64,000 nucleotides of DNA from Vibrio lentus (GTDB taxonomy: Bacteria > Pseudomonadota > Gammaproteobacteria > Enterobacterales > Vibrionaceae), in contig NZ_JAUFQE010000002.1 in the NCBI RefSeq assembly GCF_030409755.1, positions 1,178,001 to 1,242,000 on the forward strand. Direction: 5' to 3'. Each line of letters begins with the position of its first letter. Within the stretch, counting starts at the first letter, position 1. The position numbers and the translations under genes were made by a program. The notes beneath the pieces are model-generated. The model was not told the origin of the DNA, searched no databases, and saw only the letters and a program-made list of their open reading frames with translations. Shown in pieces: positions 8,783-17,907 of the stretch.

Positions 8783-10277
8783 CTTCAGATTCCCAAGCCT
8801 GCTTCTTACGATAAACGGTAGAAGGGCTTAACTCTAAAAGCACAGCAGCGTTTAATACATTACCATCGCAATGATTGATCGCATGTTGAATCGCTTCACG
8901 TTCAATCTGCCACATTGGGCGTATAGCGCCTTCGACCGTTGTGAAAGCAGGAGTCATTGACTCGATTTGTGCTTGCGGTGTTGGCGCTTGCTCAAGCTCT
9001 TCTGGTGTGATCGGCGGTAACTTAGTTTCAGTAACAGGAGTCGGAGCTGCCACAGCAACGGGCGCTACATTTCGTATTGGCGTAATAGACCTTGGTTTCG
9101 TGGTATCCGCTTTATTAATTGGCGGAGGAAGCATGTCTTTAGTCACGCTGCTTTCATTATTTAACACCACGATGTTTCGAATGACATTTTGCAACTGACG
9201 TACATTACCTGGCCACGCGTAACGTTTAAGTAGGGTTTGTGTCTCTTTGTCGATAGATTTGAATTTCTTCTTATCTTGCTTCGCGTACAGCTTCAAAAAG
9301 TGACTCGCAAGAGTGACAATGTCACTTCCTCTTTCTCGTAGTGGCGGCATCTCGATAGGTACGACATGGACGCGATAATAAAGGTCTTCACGGAATCGAC
9401 CTTCTTCAACTTCAACCAGTGGATCTCGGTTGGTTGCGCAGATGATTCGAACGTCGACTTTGATTTCTCGGTTACCGCCGAGTGGGGTAAAGGTGCCTGT
9501 TTGTAAGAATCTGAGGAGCTTTTTCTGCATCTCCAGTTCCATCTCACAAAGCTCATCGAGAAATAAAGTCCCGCCATGCGCTTGCATCGCTGAACCTTTG
9601 CGGTCAGTCGTAGCGCCAGTAAAGGCACCTTTAACATGACCGAAGATTTCACTCTCCATTAGATCTCGAGGGATAGCACCACAGTTAATCGCGACAAACG
9701 GTTTATCGCAGCGTTGACTCTCTTGGTGTATCGCTTCTGCACAGACTTCTTTACCGGTACCACTTTCGCCATTGATGAAGACACTGGCAGTGGTTGGGGC
9801 AACTGAATCAATGATTTTGTAAACAGCTTGCATCGGTAAGCAAGAGCCGATGAAGTTATGGAAACGGTCGCGATCGAATTTGGTTTGAATGTCATCGACC
9901 AAGTTTTCGAGCTTGGCTCTGCGCAAGTGAAGATTAACCGATGTTTTCAGGCGGTCAGCTTGAATGGGTTTCTCTAAGAAATCTTCCGCACCACGTTGAA
10001 TTAGATCAACGGCGATATTCACTGAGCCGTGTGCCGTAGCGATAATGACAGCAGTCGGAATCTCGCTATCACTGATCCAATCTAAGACTTCTTCGCCCGG
10101 CATATCAGGCAGTTTTAGATCGAGGATAACGAGCTGTGGGGCGTGTCTTTCTATAAATGTTTTGGCTTCAGCGCCAGTCTCGACATGAAATATGTCGTAT
10201 GGCTCATCTTTGACGTACTGTTTGTAAAGTACGGCAAGGGAGGTGGAGTCTTCAACCAACAATACTTTAGGGCGCAT
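8763..10277 (-). CDS. sypG: Sigma-54-dependent response regulator SypG
   Basis: This 504-residue NtrC-class regulator has an N-terminal receiver domain (phospho-acceptor D53 in LVILDLKLPD, conserved K103/104). A sigma-54 AAA+ domain follows, with Walker A GESGTGKE at 170-177 and GAFTGA at 217-222. The C-terminus is a Fis-type helix-turn-helix (NVLNAAVLLELSPSTVYRKK). All catalytic motifs are intact. In V. fischeri, SypG activates syp transcription from sigma-54 promoters. Matching promoters and boxes in this window (before sypA, sypI, sypM, sypP) support the same role. The start has AAGGAA 7 nt upstream. It lies behind a stand-alone Hpt gene and overlaps sypH. Phosphate supply is inferred to come from that Hpt. 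Confidence 0.93.
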   Translation of the reverse strand: MRPKVLLVEDSTSLAVLYKQYVKDEPYDIFHVETGAEAKTFIERHAPQLVILDLKLPDMPGEEVLDWISDSEIPTAVIIATAHGSVNIAVDLIQRGAEDFLEKPIQADRLKTSVNLHLRRAKLENLVDDIQTKFDRDRFHNFIGSCLPMQAVYKIIDSVAPTTASVFINGESGTGKEVCAEAIHQESQRCDKPFVAINCGAIPRDLMESEIFGHVKGAFTGATTDRKGSAMQAHGGTLFLDELCEMELEMQKKLLRFLQTGTFTPLGGNREIKVDVRIICATNRDPLVEVEEGRFREDLYYRVHVVPIEMPPLRERGSDIVTLASHFLKLYAKQDKKKFKSIDKETQTLLKRYAWPGNVRQLQNVIRNIVVLNNESSVTKDMLPPPINKADTTKPRSITPIRNVAPVAVAAPTPVTETKLPPITPEELEQAPTPQAQIESMTPAFTTVEGAIRPMWQIEREAIQHAINHCDGNVLNAAVLLELSPSTVYRKKQAWESEDEYNQA

Positions 10278-10486
10278 TGTATAATTCCTTTTGAAACTTT
10301 ATCCTAACCAATCAATAACATAGTGACATCTAAGCATCAATGCGAATAACGCGTATTTGTTAGCTACCGCATGCAATATTTTAATATGCACTTGGCTTTA
10401 ATCATTACTGATACTGGCGATGTCGAAGCGAGTCTTTAAAAGCGATGTAACAAAGAAAATTTCCTAACATCGATTTGAAAACGAAT

Positions 10487-10924
10487 TTAACTAAAGCCTT
10501 GGTCTTTTCTTTCTAAAAGGGCTTTAATCGAATACTCTGCGAGTTCTAACAATTCGTCGACCCTAAGAAACGCGTCTTCATGCTTTTGTTCTAAACATTG
10601 CTTTTCTAACGTTCGTGCTAGAACGGACAGTGGGCGGTTACCTAGTGCAAGAGCGGTACTGCCAACCGTATGCACTTCAAACTCAAGGGCTTGAGCATCA
10701 TTATCTGTGGCCGCTTGTCTAATAGCAGTTAGGCGAGTTTGTGATTCTTCTACGTAATGGTCAATTAAAATAGGAATGATCTCTGCACTCGTATCGCGAA
10801 TCATTTGTTCTAAGATGCTCTCGTCTACAAGCTCGGCATCGGCAAGTTGTGCGTTCGCTTGTTCGTTCAAACTAGCAGGTGTCTCTGAAGCTAAAGTCGA
10901 ATTATTCACACTAAATCCTTTCAT
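10487..10924 (-). CDS. Stand-alone histidine phosphotransfer (Hpt) protein
   Basis: This protein of about 145 residues has a disordered N-terminus followed by a four-helix Hpt domain. The likely phospho-histidine is H85 in EFEVHTVGSTALALG, with the expected downstream helix LSVLARTLEKQC. The motif reads HTVGS instead of the common HxLKG/HxLKS, but the helix pattern fits. In V. fischeri the position upstream of sypG is held by the hybrid kinase SypF, whose Hpt domain relays phosphate to SypG; here only an Hpt remains. A hybrid kinase elsewhere must feed it. The ATG at 10924 has no clear ribosome site. A GTG at 10909 with AAAGGA 6 nt upstream may be the true start. It is 209 bp from sypG. Confidence 0.72.
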   Translation of the reverse strand: MKGFSVNNSTLASETPASLNEQANAQLADAELVDESILEQMIRDTSAEIIPILIDHYVEESQTRLTAIRQAATDNDAQALEFEVHTVGSTALALGNRPLSVLARTLEKQCLEQKHEDAFLRVDELLELAEYSIKALLERKDQGFS

Positions 10925-11182
10925 TGTGTGTTGAGGAAATACGTTAGCTTGAGGCTAATATCCATAAGTATTATTAAGTTTTAGTCATTTTTTAGAATAA
11001 TTTCAACTGGTTGCCTAAAAAACTATGGCATTAATTGGTTCATCGGTAAGCGCGAAATTAAAAATGTCCTAATGGTAATGCTCTGATTTTTGGTGTTTTT
11101 ACTTATGAAATATGAACTTAGATGTCTAACTTGGGACAGGACGTTTTAAAAACAAGGGTAAACTCTACGGCGGAAAGAGAAA
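10925..11182. other. Intergenic region between Hpt gene and proV terminator
   Basis: AT-rich, with no credible ORF. It probably carries the promoter of the Hpt-sypG-sypH transcript, but I see neither a sigma-54 motif nor a SypG box. Confidence 0.4.
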
Positions 11183-11210
11183 GGCCACTGCATTATTCAA
11201 TGCAGTGGCC
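11183..11210 (-). terminator. Terminator of proXWV
   Basis: A perfect 12-bp inverted repeat (GGCCACTGCATT/AATGCAGTGGCC) with a 4-base loop is followed on the minus strand by TTTCTCTTT. It closes the transporter transcript before the Hpt gene. Confidence 0.85.
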
Positions 11211-11265
11211 TAGGTTATTTAAGATAGTTAAAAGATTACTAACGTTGGGCTAAGAAACTAAGAAA

Positions 11266-12498
11266 CTAAGAAGCCTTATCAATCTTTGGCTTTGGGATAG
11301 TCTCTACTTCTTCCTCGCTATTTTCAGTGAAGATTTCAGCAACTGCACTTCGTTCTAACTCTCCTTTAAGGTTGCCATCTTCGTCGACAACAGGGAGAGA
11401 GTAATCACAAGACATGGTATCAGGCAGAACCTCTTCAATAACGGCATCAGGCAACACCGCTGGCACTTCTTCGTAGATCTCTTCACTGAAGTCATGCACT
11501 GAGGAATCTTCAACCGCATCTTGAAGACTTTCTTGGGTTACCAAGCCCTGATAGCCGTCATCGGTCACGTGATAAGCGTAATCGTTTTTCAGCATCTTCA
11601 TTTGTGCTAGTGCACCTTCAATGGTTTCCGAAGTAATGCGGTATAGAGGAGGTTGCATTACCGTTTCAACGGTAAGTGCGCGTGCTCGGTTTACGTCTTT
11701 TACGAACGCTTCTACATAATCATCTGCAGGGTTCAACAGAATTTCATGAGGCGTACCTTGTTGGACTAATTCACCATCTTTCAAAATCGCGATTCTGTCT
11801 CCTAAACGAAGTGCTTCGTCGAGATCGTGGGTAATGAAGATAATGGTTTTATGAAGCTTTTCTTGTAGCTCAATCAGCTGATCTTGCATTTCGCTTCGAA
11901 TTAAAGGGTCCAGCGCCGAGAACGCTTCATCCATAAGTAGAATTTCAGCGTTAGTACACAAAGCTCGAGACAAACCGACACGTTGTTGCTGACCACCAGA
12001 AAGTTGAGCAGGGTACTGGTTGCCATAACCTTTCAAGCCAACGGTTTCGAGCCACTCATTAGCTTTCGCTAAACGGTCTTCTTTCTTTATGCCTTGAACT
12101 TCGAGTCCGTATGCAACGTTTTCAACCACAGTACGGTGAGGCATTAAACCAAAGCGTTGAAAAACCATCGACATTTTGTGACGACGAAACTCTTCAAGCT
12201 CTTTGGTATTGAGGCTCATTACATCAATACCCTCTACCGTGATCTTACCTTGAGTCGGGTCAATTAGACGGTTGAAGTGACGAATTAGAGTCGATTTACC
12301 AGAGCCTGAAAGGCCCATGATAACGAAGATCTCACCGCGGTTGATCTTGAGGTTAATCTCCTTCAAACCGACGGTATGCCCAGTATCTGCCAATATGTCG
12401 TCTTTGTGTTCACCATTTTTCACACGGTTCATTACAGACATCGGCTTTGGTCCAAACACTTTGTAAAGACCACTAATTTCAATCAATGGTTTAGTCAT
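11266..12498 (-). CDS. proV: Glycine betaine/choline-type ABC transporter ATPase ProV
   Basis: This 410-residue ATPase has Walker A GLSGSGKST, signature LSGGQQQRVGLSRAL, Walker B ILLMDEAFSALDP and the switch His (FITHDLDEALRLG). The C-terminal 130 residues form a CBS-like region (YHVTDDGYQGLVTQ, LPVVDEDGNLKG) ending in an acidic, Lys-rich tail. It energises uptake of quaternary amines such as glycine betaine across the inner membrane. It overlaps proW by eight bases and is the last gene of the proX-W-V transcript. The operon lies between sypD and the Hpt-sypG block and is functionally unrelated to polysaccharide synthesis. Confidence 0.92.
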   Translation of the reverse strand: MTKPLIEISGLYKVFGPKPMSVMNRVKNGEHKDDILADTGHTVGLKEINLKINRGEIFVIMGLSGSGKSTLIRHFNRLIDPTQGKITVEGIDVMSLNTKELEEFRRHKMSMVFQRFGLMPHRTVVENVAYGLEVQGIKKEDRLAKANEWLETVGLKGYGNQYPAQLSGGQQQRVGLSRALCTNAEILLMDEAFSALDPLIRSEMQDQLIELQEKLHKTIIFITHDLDEALRLGDRIAILKDGELVQQGTPHEILLNPADDYVEAFVKDVNRARALTVETVMQPPLYRITSETIEGALAQMKMLKNDYAYHVTDDGYQGLVTQESLQDAVEDSSVHDFSEEIYEEVPAVLPDAVIEEVLPDTMSCDYSLPVVDEDGNLKGELERSAVAEIFTENSEEEVETIPKPKIDKAS

Positions 12499-13390
12499 GC
12501 TTGAATCCTCCTAGGTGCGCATTGGTTCTTCGCGCATAAGCCTGTGAAGCTCGGTCAAATAAGATAGCTAGCGCCACAATGGCGAAACCGTTCATCAAAC
12601 CTAATGTGAAGTATTGGTTGGTGATCGATTTCAATACCGGTTGCCCTAAGCCTTTTACGCCAATCATCGACGCGATAACGACCATAGAAAGTGCCATCAT
12701 GATAGTTTGGTTGATGCCCGCCATAATTGTTGGCATCGCTAAAGGCAGTTGAACACCCCACAAGCGTTGTTTCTTGCTGGCACCAAACGCTGTTGCCGCT
12801 TCCAATACTTCCTTATCGACCAAGCGAATACCTAAGTTGGTTAAACGAATAACCGGTGGAATTGCATAGATAACTACGGCGATCAGGCCAGGGATTTTAC
12901 CGATACCAAGCAGCATAACTACTGGGATAAGGTATACGAACGCAGGCATGGTTTGCATGATATCGAGTAGCGGCGTCACAATGGATTGCACTCGATTAGA
13001 TCGTGCCATTGCAATACCAATAGGGATGCCAAGGAAAATTGAAACTAGGGTACACACAGTAATGATACTGAGCGTCCGCATCGTATCTTCCCACATTCCA
13101 AAGTAACCAATGAGAAGCAATGAAACCACACACCCTAATGCCAGTTTCCATGAGCGACTCGCGGCATACACCAAGCTGGTACATACACCAAGAACGATAA
13201 GCCACGGAGTGGAGATAAGGAGTTTTTCAAACCAAACAAGGAAAGAAAGAAGAGGATCAAATAATGATTCAATCATTTCGCCGTATTCACGGGAAAATTC
13301 GCGGTAAGCGCCATCTAGCGCCTTTTTAATTGCTCGCAAATCAGAGCGTTCCATTTCAGGAAAGCTTGATAACCAATTGCTGTCAGCCAT
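12491..13390 (-). CDS. proW: Glycine betaine/choline-type ABC transporter permease ProW
   Basis: This 299-residue permease has an N-terminal amphipathic segment, about six to seven membrane helices, and the EAA loop (EAATAFGASKKQRLWGVQLPLAMPTIMAGI) that contacts ProV. The family forms the membrane channel of ProU-type osmoprotectant importers. It begins 192 bp after proX, a gap that contains a strong hairpin, and its end overlaps proV. Confidence 0.92.
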   Translation of the reverse strand: MADSNWLSSFPEMERSDLRAIKKALDGAYREFSREYGEMIESLFDPLLSFLVWFEKLLISTPWLIVLGVCTSLVYAASRSWKLALGCVVSLLLIGYFGMWEDTMRTLSIITVCTLVSIFLGIPIGIAMARSNRVQSIVTPLLDIMQTMPAFVYLIPVVMLLGIGKIPGLIAVVIYAIPPVIRLTNLGIRLVDKEVLEAATAFGASKKQRLWGVQLPLAMPTIMAGINQTIMMALSMVVIASMIGVKGLGQPVLKSITNQYFTLGLMNGFAIVALAILFDRASQAYARRTNAHLGGFKHD

Positions 13391-13460
13391 TTTATATCCT
13401 TATAGTTCGGCGCCTTTCAGTTCGTCGTAAGTCGCTGTTGAATAACGAACGAGATAGACG

Positions 13461-13502
13461 GTTTCAGTCGCGATAACGCTTAAACATCATCGTGACTGAA
13501 AC
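13461..13502 (-). repeat. Strong intergenic hairpin between proX and proW
   Basis: A 14-bp inverted repeat (GTTTCAGTCGCGAT with ATCGTGACTGAAAC, one G-U pair on one strand) surrounds a 14-nt loop. There is no T-run after it, so it is not a typical terminator. Placed right after the binding-protein gene, it may protect the proX mRNA 3' end and give more ProX than ProW/ProV. Confidence 0.7.
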
Positions 13503-13582
13503 TTAGGACTCCGAATATTGAATAACATCAAGTATAGCGACGTTATTTATTCCTATTATTTTCATCTACTTAGCAAGAGCGA

Positions 13583-14575
13583 TTACAGCTCCGCTTCTAC
13601 TTTTTTAGCAACTTGTGGAGAAACCCATGGGTGCCAGATTTCTGGGAATTCACTCAAGAAATGGATACTCGCTTCTTCACCATCCGCTTGGTTGTCTTCC
13701 ATCCAAGCAAGAAGTGAGTTCATTTTGTCGTTCGTGAAACCACGTTTAGTGAAGTAGTCGTAAGCCTCAGGTGCTCTTGATGCGAAGTCTTCTGTAGTGA
13801 CAGTGTGAACAGGTGAAGGCGGGTACATGGTTGCTTTAGGGGAATCACAGTCTTCTTTAGTGGTACAGTTCAAAAACTCCTGTTCATTGACGCCACTACC
13901 AAAGTCAACTTTGACCATATCGTATTTACCTAACACCGCGGTTGGTGCCCAGTAATAACCAAACCAAGCTTCTTCACGTTCATAAGCTTTAGCGATAGAT
14001 CCAGATAAGCCGGCACTCGAGCCTGGGTCCACAATAGTGAAACCACTCTCTTCTAGGTCAAGAGCTTCAAACAAGTTACCGGCGCTGATTTGACAGTTCC
14101 AACCTGCTGGGCAGCTATAAAATGCAGATGTATCTGGGTCTTCTGGGTGTTTAAACAAGCTAGCGTTTTTGCGGACGCCTTCAATGGTTGCCATTTCTGG
14201 GTATTGCTTAACCAAGTAAGCGGGAACCCAAAAACCTTCTTCACCACCGTTTACAAGGGCTTTACCTGCGTAGCGGAGACGTTTCTCTTGGACACCTTTA
14301 TCAAGTGCGTCTTTGAGGCTGTTACTCCATAGTTCTGGTGCAACATCTGGTTGGCCTTTTTCAATCATCGACGTGCCAGTTGGCATTGTGTCACCAGGGA
14401 TGAGTTCGGCATCACAACCATAACCGTGTTCTAGGATGAATTGGTCAATGTTGGCGATTAAAGTTGCAGAGTTCCAGTTCATATCTGCGATTGTTACGCT
14501 GCCACATTCACCAGCGTTAGCATGACCACTGGCTGCTGCAACTAACAAAAATACGGAGCTTAACTTGTATTTCAT
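13583..14575 (-). CDS. proX: Periplasmic quaternary-amine-binding protein ProX
   Basis: This 330-residue protein has a signal peptide (cleavage after GHANA) and an OpuAC-type substrate-binding fold. Tryptophans suitable for an aromatic cage lie at W34, W83, W116, W159, W204 and W209, and paired cysteines (GYGCDAELI with GECGS; CPAGWNC; NCTTKEDC) suggest disulfides. Length equals the E. coli ProX family norm. It delivers glycine betaine, proline betaine or choline to ProWV. It is the first gene of the operon, preceded by a 543-bp non-coding region that should hold the promoter. The exact ligand is not determined by sequence. Confidence 0.9.
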   Translation of the reverse strand: MKYKLSSVFLLVAAASGHANAGECGSVTIADMNWNSATLIANIDQFILEHGYGCDAELIPGDTMPTGTSMIEKGQPDVAPELWSNSLKDALDKGVQEKRLRYAGKALVNGGEEGFWVPAYLVKQYPEMATIEGVRKNASLFKHPEDPDTSAFYSCPAGWNCQISAGNLFEALDLEESGFTIVDPGSSAGLSGSIAKAYEREEAWFGYYWAPTAVLGKYDMVKVDFGSGVNEQEFLNCTTKEDCDSPKATMYPPSPVHTVTTEDFASRAPEAYDYFTKRGFTNDKMNSLLAWMEDNQADGEEASIHFLSEFPEIWHPWVSPQVAKKVEAEL

Positions 14576-15118
14576 ATTGAGTTTCCTTTCTCTTTAATAA
14601 TACAACCAAGCTAATCAAGGTCTGTTGACTAACTAAATTGCTCGATGGTGATCCTTTCCGTGTATTTGAACCATTTGAGCAGAAGGAGGGATGGAGGGAA
14701 TATGAATAGATAAATCAACAAAGCATAAAGTGTGATTTGCTTGATTTATCCACTGTGTTTCACAGCCATCGGATAACTTTGTCAAACTATTACAAATTCG
14801 TCAAAAACCACCTCTATTTATAATCTTAGGGAATATTCGTACGAATTCCATCTTTGATGCGATTTGCATTGTGCTTTAACCGTCTGTGTCACATTACCAT
14901 TAAAGTTAGGCACAGGGCTGTTGATCTTTGAGTTGTTTTGAAGGTGGTAAGACCATATTTGTGATGTGTGAAATGCGTTGAATGGTTTTAAAAATCGTAT
15001 TTTTAACGATAATTTCGCCAAAAACACCAAGTTTGGTGTGAAGTGAATTAGCTCTAGGACTAGTAGGATAGGTGGCTGTCGGGTTTTGAATGACAGCCGG
15101 AAATCGAAACAGGAAAAA
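14576..15118. other. Intergenic region between sypD and proX
   Basis: The region is AT-rich without a convincing gene; short frames in it lack ribosome sites or family resemblance. It should contain the proX promoter. A small GC hairpin near the sypD end may close the sypABCD transcript. Confidence 0.45.
15074..15098 (-). terminator. Possible weak terminator after sypD
   Basis: The stem GGCTGTC/GACAGCC has an 11-nt loop about 20 bp after the sypD stop. No T-run follows, so it may be only an mRNA-end structure. Confidence 0.4.
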
Positions 15119-15808
15119 TCACATTGGTAGATTTAAAAACTCATTTTGATAAAGTTTGTTTGCCAAGCGGTCACGGAGCTTGGAAGGAAGGAATTTCATT
15201 CGGTTGACCTGTCGAACCAGTTCTTGAGCGAAGCTTGGGTTGTTCTTCATGTTCATCACGCAACCCATCAGCGAAATGCTTTGAGCATCAAGAAGTTTCT
15301 TCGCTTGCTCTAGATGATGAGTTGATGTTTCACCATAGGCGACAACAAGCAGTGCACAATCACAAGCACTCGCAACCGATTGAGCAGGAATATTCCCCTT
15401 GTTGATATTAAGCAGAGGCGACGTATCAATGATCACACGATCGTACTTTCCTAACCACTGATTCACCGCTTTGTTGAGTGTCGCTGGGTCTTTATAAGCG
15501 AGCTGAGTTGATGCGACTTGTGGAGCTGGGACACCAATGAACATACGATGAGATTCAACGTGTTCAATAAGCTGACCGGATTGACCCTCTTCAAGCATGT
15601 GCAAATTCTTAAATGCAGAGTTGAACAAGTTGAGGTCAACATACAGCGTAGAGTGACCCGCCAACAGGAAACGTTCCGCTAATGCCGTTGCAATTGATGT
15701 TACGCCGTCACCTGAATGGCAGGCGGTGACACAGATAGAGCGTTGTCCATTCAGTTCAGAAGCTAAGTACAGTTGTTCAACTTCTGCATGCGTTGCTGAG
15801 ATAGTCAT
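15119..15808 (-). CDS. sypD: CpsD/CapB-type P-loop protein SypD, degenerate Walker A
   Basis: This 229-residue protein resembles the bacterial tyrosine-kinase (BY-kinase) ATPase module of polysaccharide export systems. It has a Walker A' segment (YVDLNLFNS) and a DRVIIDTSPLL segment. The P-loop reads HSGDGVTSIATALA (residues 31-44), so V36 replaces the catalytic lysine, and there is no C-terminal tyrosine cluster. It may bind nucleotide poorly or act as a structural partner of the Wzz-like SypO. It shares one base with the sypC stop (TAATG). Identification as SypD follows from family and order; kinase activity is doubtful. Confidence 0.85.
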   Translation of the reverse strand: MTISATHAEVEQLYLASELNGQRSICVTACHSGDGVTSIATALAERFLLAGHSTLYVDLNLFNSAFKNLHMLEEGQSGQLIEHVESHRMFIGVPAPQVASTQLAYKDPATLNKAVNQWLGKYDRVIIDTSPLLNINKGNIPAQSVASACDCALLVVAYGETSTHHLEQAKKLLDAQSISLMGCVMNMKNNPSFAQELVRQVNRMKFLPSKLRDRLANKLYQNEFLNLPM

Positions 15809-17907
15809 TATAACGCTCCTATTAAGACGATCATTGTTGTTAGACGTAGTATGTCTTCTAGACCTACACGAGCTTTTTCCATAAAGCTCTCTCGGCGATC
15901 TGGGATGTAGATAGTGTCACCAGCGCGCAGTACTGGGAGGTTGTAAATGTTGGCTGTTTTGCTGAACTCAACAAGGTCGAAGGTACGCGCTTGGCCTTGG
16001 CAACAAGACATGTTCACAATGGTAATTTTCTCTACGTAAGCGTTATCAGTAGGGCCTGCCGCTTCTGCCAAGATATCCAAGATAGTCATGTTGTCGTTAA
16101 ACACATAACGACCCGGATTATTGATAGCCCCAAGCACACGAACGGTTTCTTCTTTCGGCGTGTCTAACCAGTTTTTACCTTTCTCTGGGATATAAATGGT
16201 GTCGCCAGTGGTTACGTTTGGCAGTAATGATTCGTCACCTGTTTCAAAGTACAGTGATAGGTTCAGTTTGCTGACTTGAGAGTAAGTTTTGTCACGGTGT
16301 GTGACTCGAACATTGTGTATGTCTGCATCTTTAGTTGGACCATCAGCCGCTGAGAGTATGTCTAAGAAATGCATGTCTTTAGTGAAGCGGTAACGACCAG
16401 GGGCATTCACTTGTCCGAAGATATAGATTGATGCGTCTGAGCTTTGACGAACCCATTGTGATTTATTGTCTGAAGGATCTTGTGGCAAATCGTGGACACG
16501 AACGATAGAGCCAGCGCGAATGTAGGGCATTTGATCACGTGGTGCGCCATTTCTGATGAAATCATCAAGGTTAAACACAACCAACTTTCTACCCGTAACT
16601 ACTTCTATTTTTGATGTATCGGCACGTAATGTAGGACCACCGACATGAGCCAATAATCCCATGAAGTTCATTTCATCTGACCATTCAATACGCCCAGGGC
16701 GGTTCACTTCGCCAATAACGTTAACCGCTCTGTCTGGCGCAATCTTCAACCAAGACTTCTCGTTCATGTCCGTTTTCTCTGGAACGAAAATAGCGTCGCC
16801 GGCCTTAATGCTTGGTGGATTAGAGTTAGGTAGGCCTTCTGTGTACGCTGCTAAATCGAATTTAATCACTCTGCCATCTGCTTTAATTACACGTATTTGG
16901 CGAGATTCTGCAAATCGAGTCGGACCGCCAGCATTGGCAAGGATATCCATGAAAGTAGCGTCTCTTTTTCCTTCAAAAGCGCCGGGAGCGGCAACTTCCC
17001 CCATCACGTAAACCATATTGGCACCAGACTTAATCTCTTCTTCTTGCTTCGGTACAAAAATGGTTGAGCCGGGGCGAAGAACAGGTAACAAGCTTTCATC
17101 ACCAGAGTCTAGGTAGCGTTTAAGATTGAATAGAGTAGGTGTGTTGTTAGAGATTACACGGATTTGCTCGACGCTGGCATAGCGAGTAACACCGCCCGAA
17201 CGCATAAGCACATCAACTAAATCAGTATTCTCTTTGTACGTGAATGAACCCGGCGCGTTTACCTCACCAAATACCTTAATGGCATTGCGAGAATCGGCAC
17301 TGTCGCCTGAGTTAGCAAGCTTAGCTGGGTCAAACTCTTGTTCAATATTACCAACAAGCGGAGAAGCGGGAACGAACAGAGAATCAAGCGATTGCAGTGT
17401 CGGTAGGTTAGCTTCATCACCTGAGTCTAGAAAGCGTTTGTAGTTGAACTCTTTTTTGTCAGATCCACGTTTTAGGATCAGTTTGTCTAACTGTGCACCT
17501 GAACGTAAACCGCCCGCCGCGTACAGTGCCATTTGAACGCTTGAACCTAGCGCTAACGTGTATTCGCCCGGTTCTTTCACATAACCTTGTACTGAGATGA
17601 TGATTTGTTGCTCTTTTACATACACGGATGCGTTTGATAGGTCTTTGTATGCCGTAGCCAATGACTCCAGAACGACTTTGTTTAGCTGCTCGTTGTTGTA
17701 ACCTGCCACGAACACTGCGCCGACTTCAGGAAGGGTAATTCGTCCACGTTTATCAACTTGGAAGCCTGTATTTAGAGTGCTTTCACCAGGAACATTAACT
17801 TGGATAAGGTCACCGACTTGTACAGCATCAGAAAACTCGTCATTAGCCTGAACGAAACTCGCGAAGCACAATGCGAAAGTGATGAATAAAGTGACTAGTG
17901 ATTTCAT
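15808..17907 (-). CDS. sypC: Outer-membrane polysaccharide export protein SypC (multi-SLBB)
   Basis: This 699-residue Wza/GfcE-type exporter starts with a signal peptide (cleavage after FVQA; no lipobox). A polysaccharide-export domain follows at about 28-105. Six SLBB-like repeats come next, each starting with a pattern like VFGEVNAPGSF and ending with DILAxAGGPT. The last 20 residues (LRLTTMIVLIGAL) resemble the C-terminal membrane helix of Wza. It is nearly twice as long as E. coli Wza because of the extra SLBB units, which would form stacked rings across the periplasm. The start overlaps sypB by four bases. Confidence 0.92.
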   Translation of the reverse strand: MKSLVTLFITFALCFASFVQANDEFSDAVQVGDLIQVNVPGESTLNTGFQVDKRGRITLPEVGAVFVAGYNNEQLNKVVLESLATAYKDLSNASVYVKEQQIIISVQGYVKEPGEYTLALGSSVQMALYAAGGLRSGAQLDKLILKRGSDKKEFNYKRFLDSGDEANLPTLQSLDSLFVPASPLVGNIEQEFDPAKLANSGDSADSRNAIKVFGEVNAPGSFTYKENTDLVDVLMRSGGVTRYASVEQIRVISNNTPTLFNLKRYLDSGDESLLPVLRPGSTIFVPKQEEEIKSGANMVYVMGEVAAPGAFEGKRDATFMDILANAGGPTRFAESRQIRVIKADGRVIKFDLAAYTEGLPNSNPPSIKAGDAIFVPEKTDMNEKSWLKIAPDRAVNVIGEVNRPGRIEWSDEMNFMGLLAHVGGPTLRADTSKIEVVTGRKLVVFNLDDFIRNGAPRDQMPYIRAGSIVRVHDLPQDPSDNKSQWVRQSSDASIYIFGQVNAPGRYRFTKDMHFLDILSAADGPTKDADIHNVRVTHRDKTYSQVSKLNLSLYFETGDESLLPNVTTGDTIYIPEKGKNWLDTPKEETVRVLGAINNPGRYVFNDNMTILDILAEAAGPTDNAYVEKITIVNMSCCQGQARTFDLVEFSKTANIYNLPVLRAGDTIYIPDRRESFMEKARVGLEDILRLTTMIVLIGAL

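Noticed and set aside
14818..15030. 70-codon open frame between sypD and proX
   Set aside because: No ribosome site, no recognisable domain, and composition like non-coding DNA.
15808..17907. Tandem DNA repeat in sypC
   Set aside because: The repeats are at protein level (SLBB domains) and diverged; there is no DNA tandem array.
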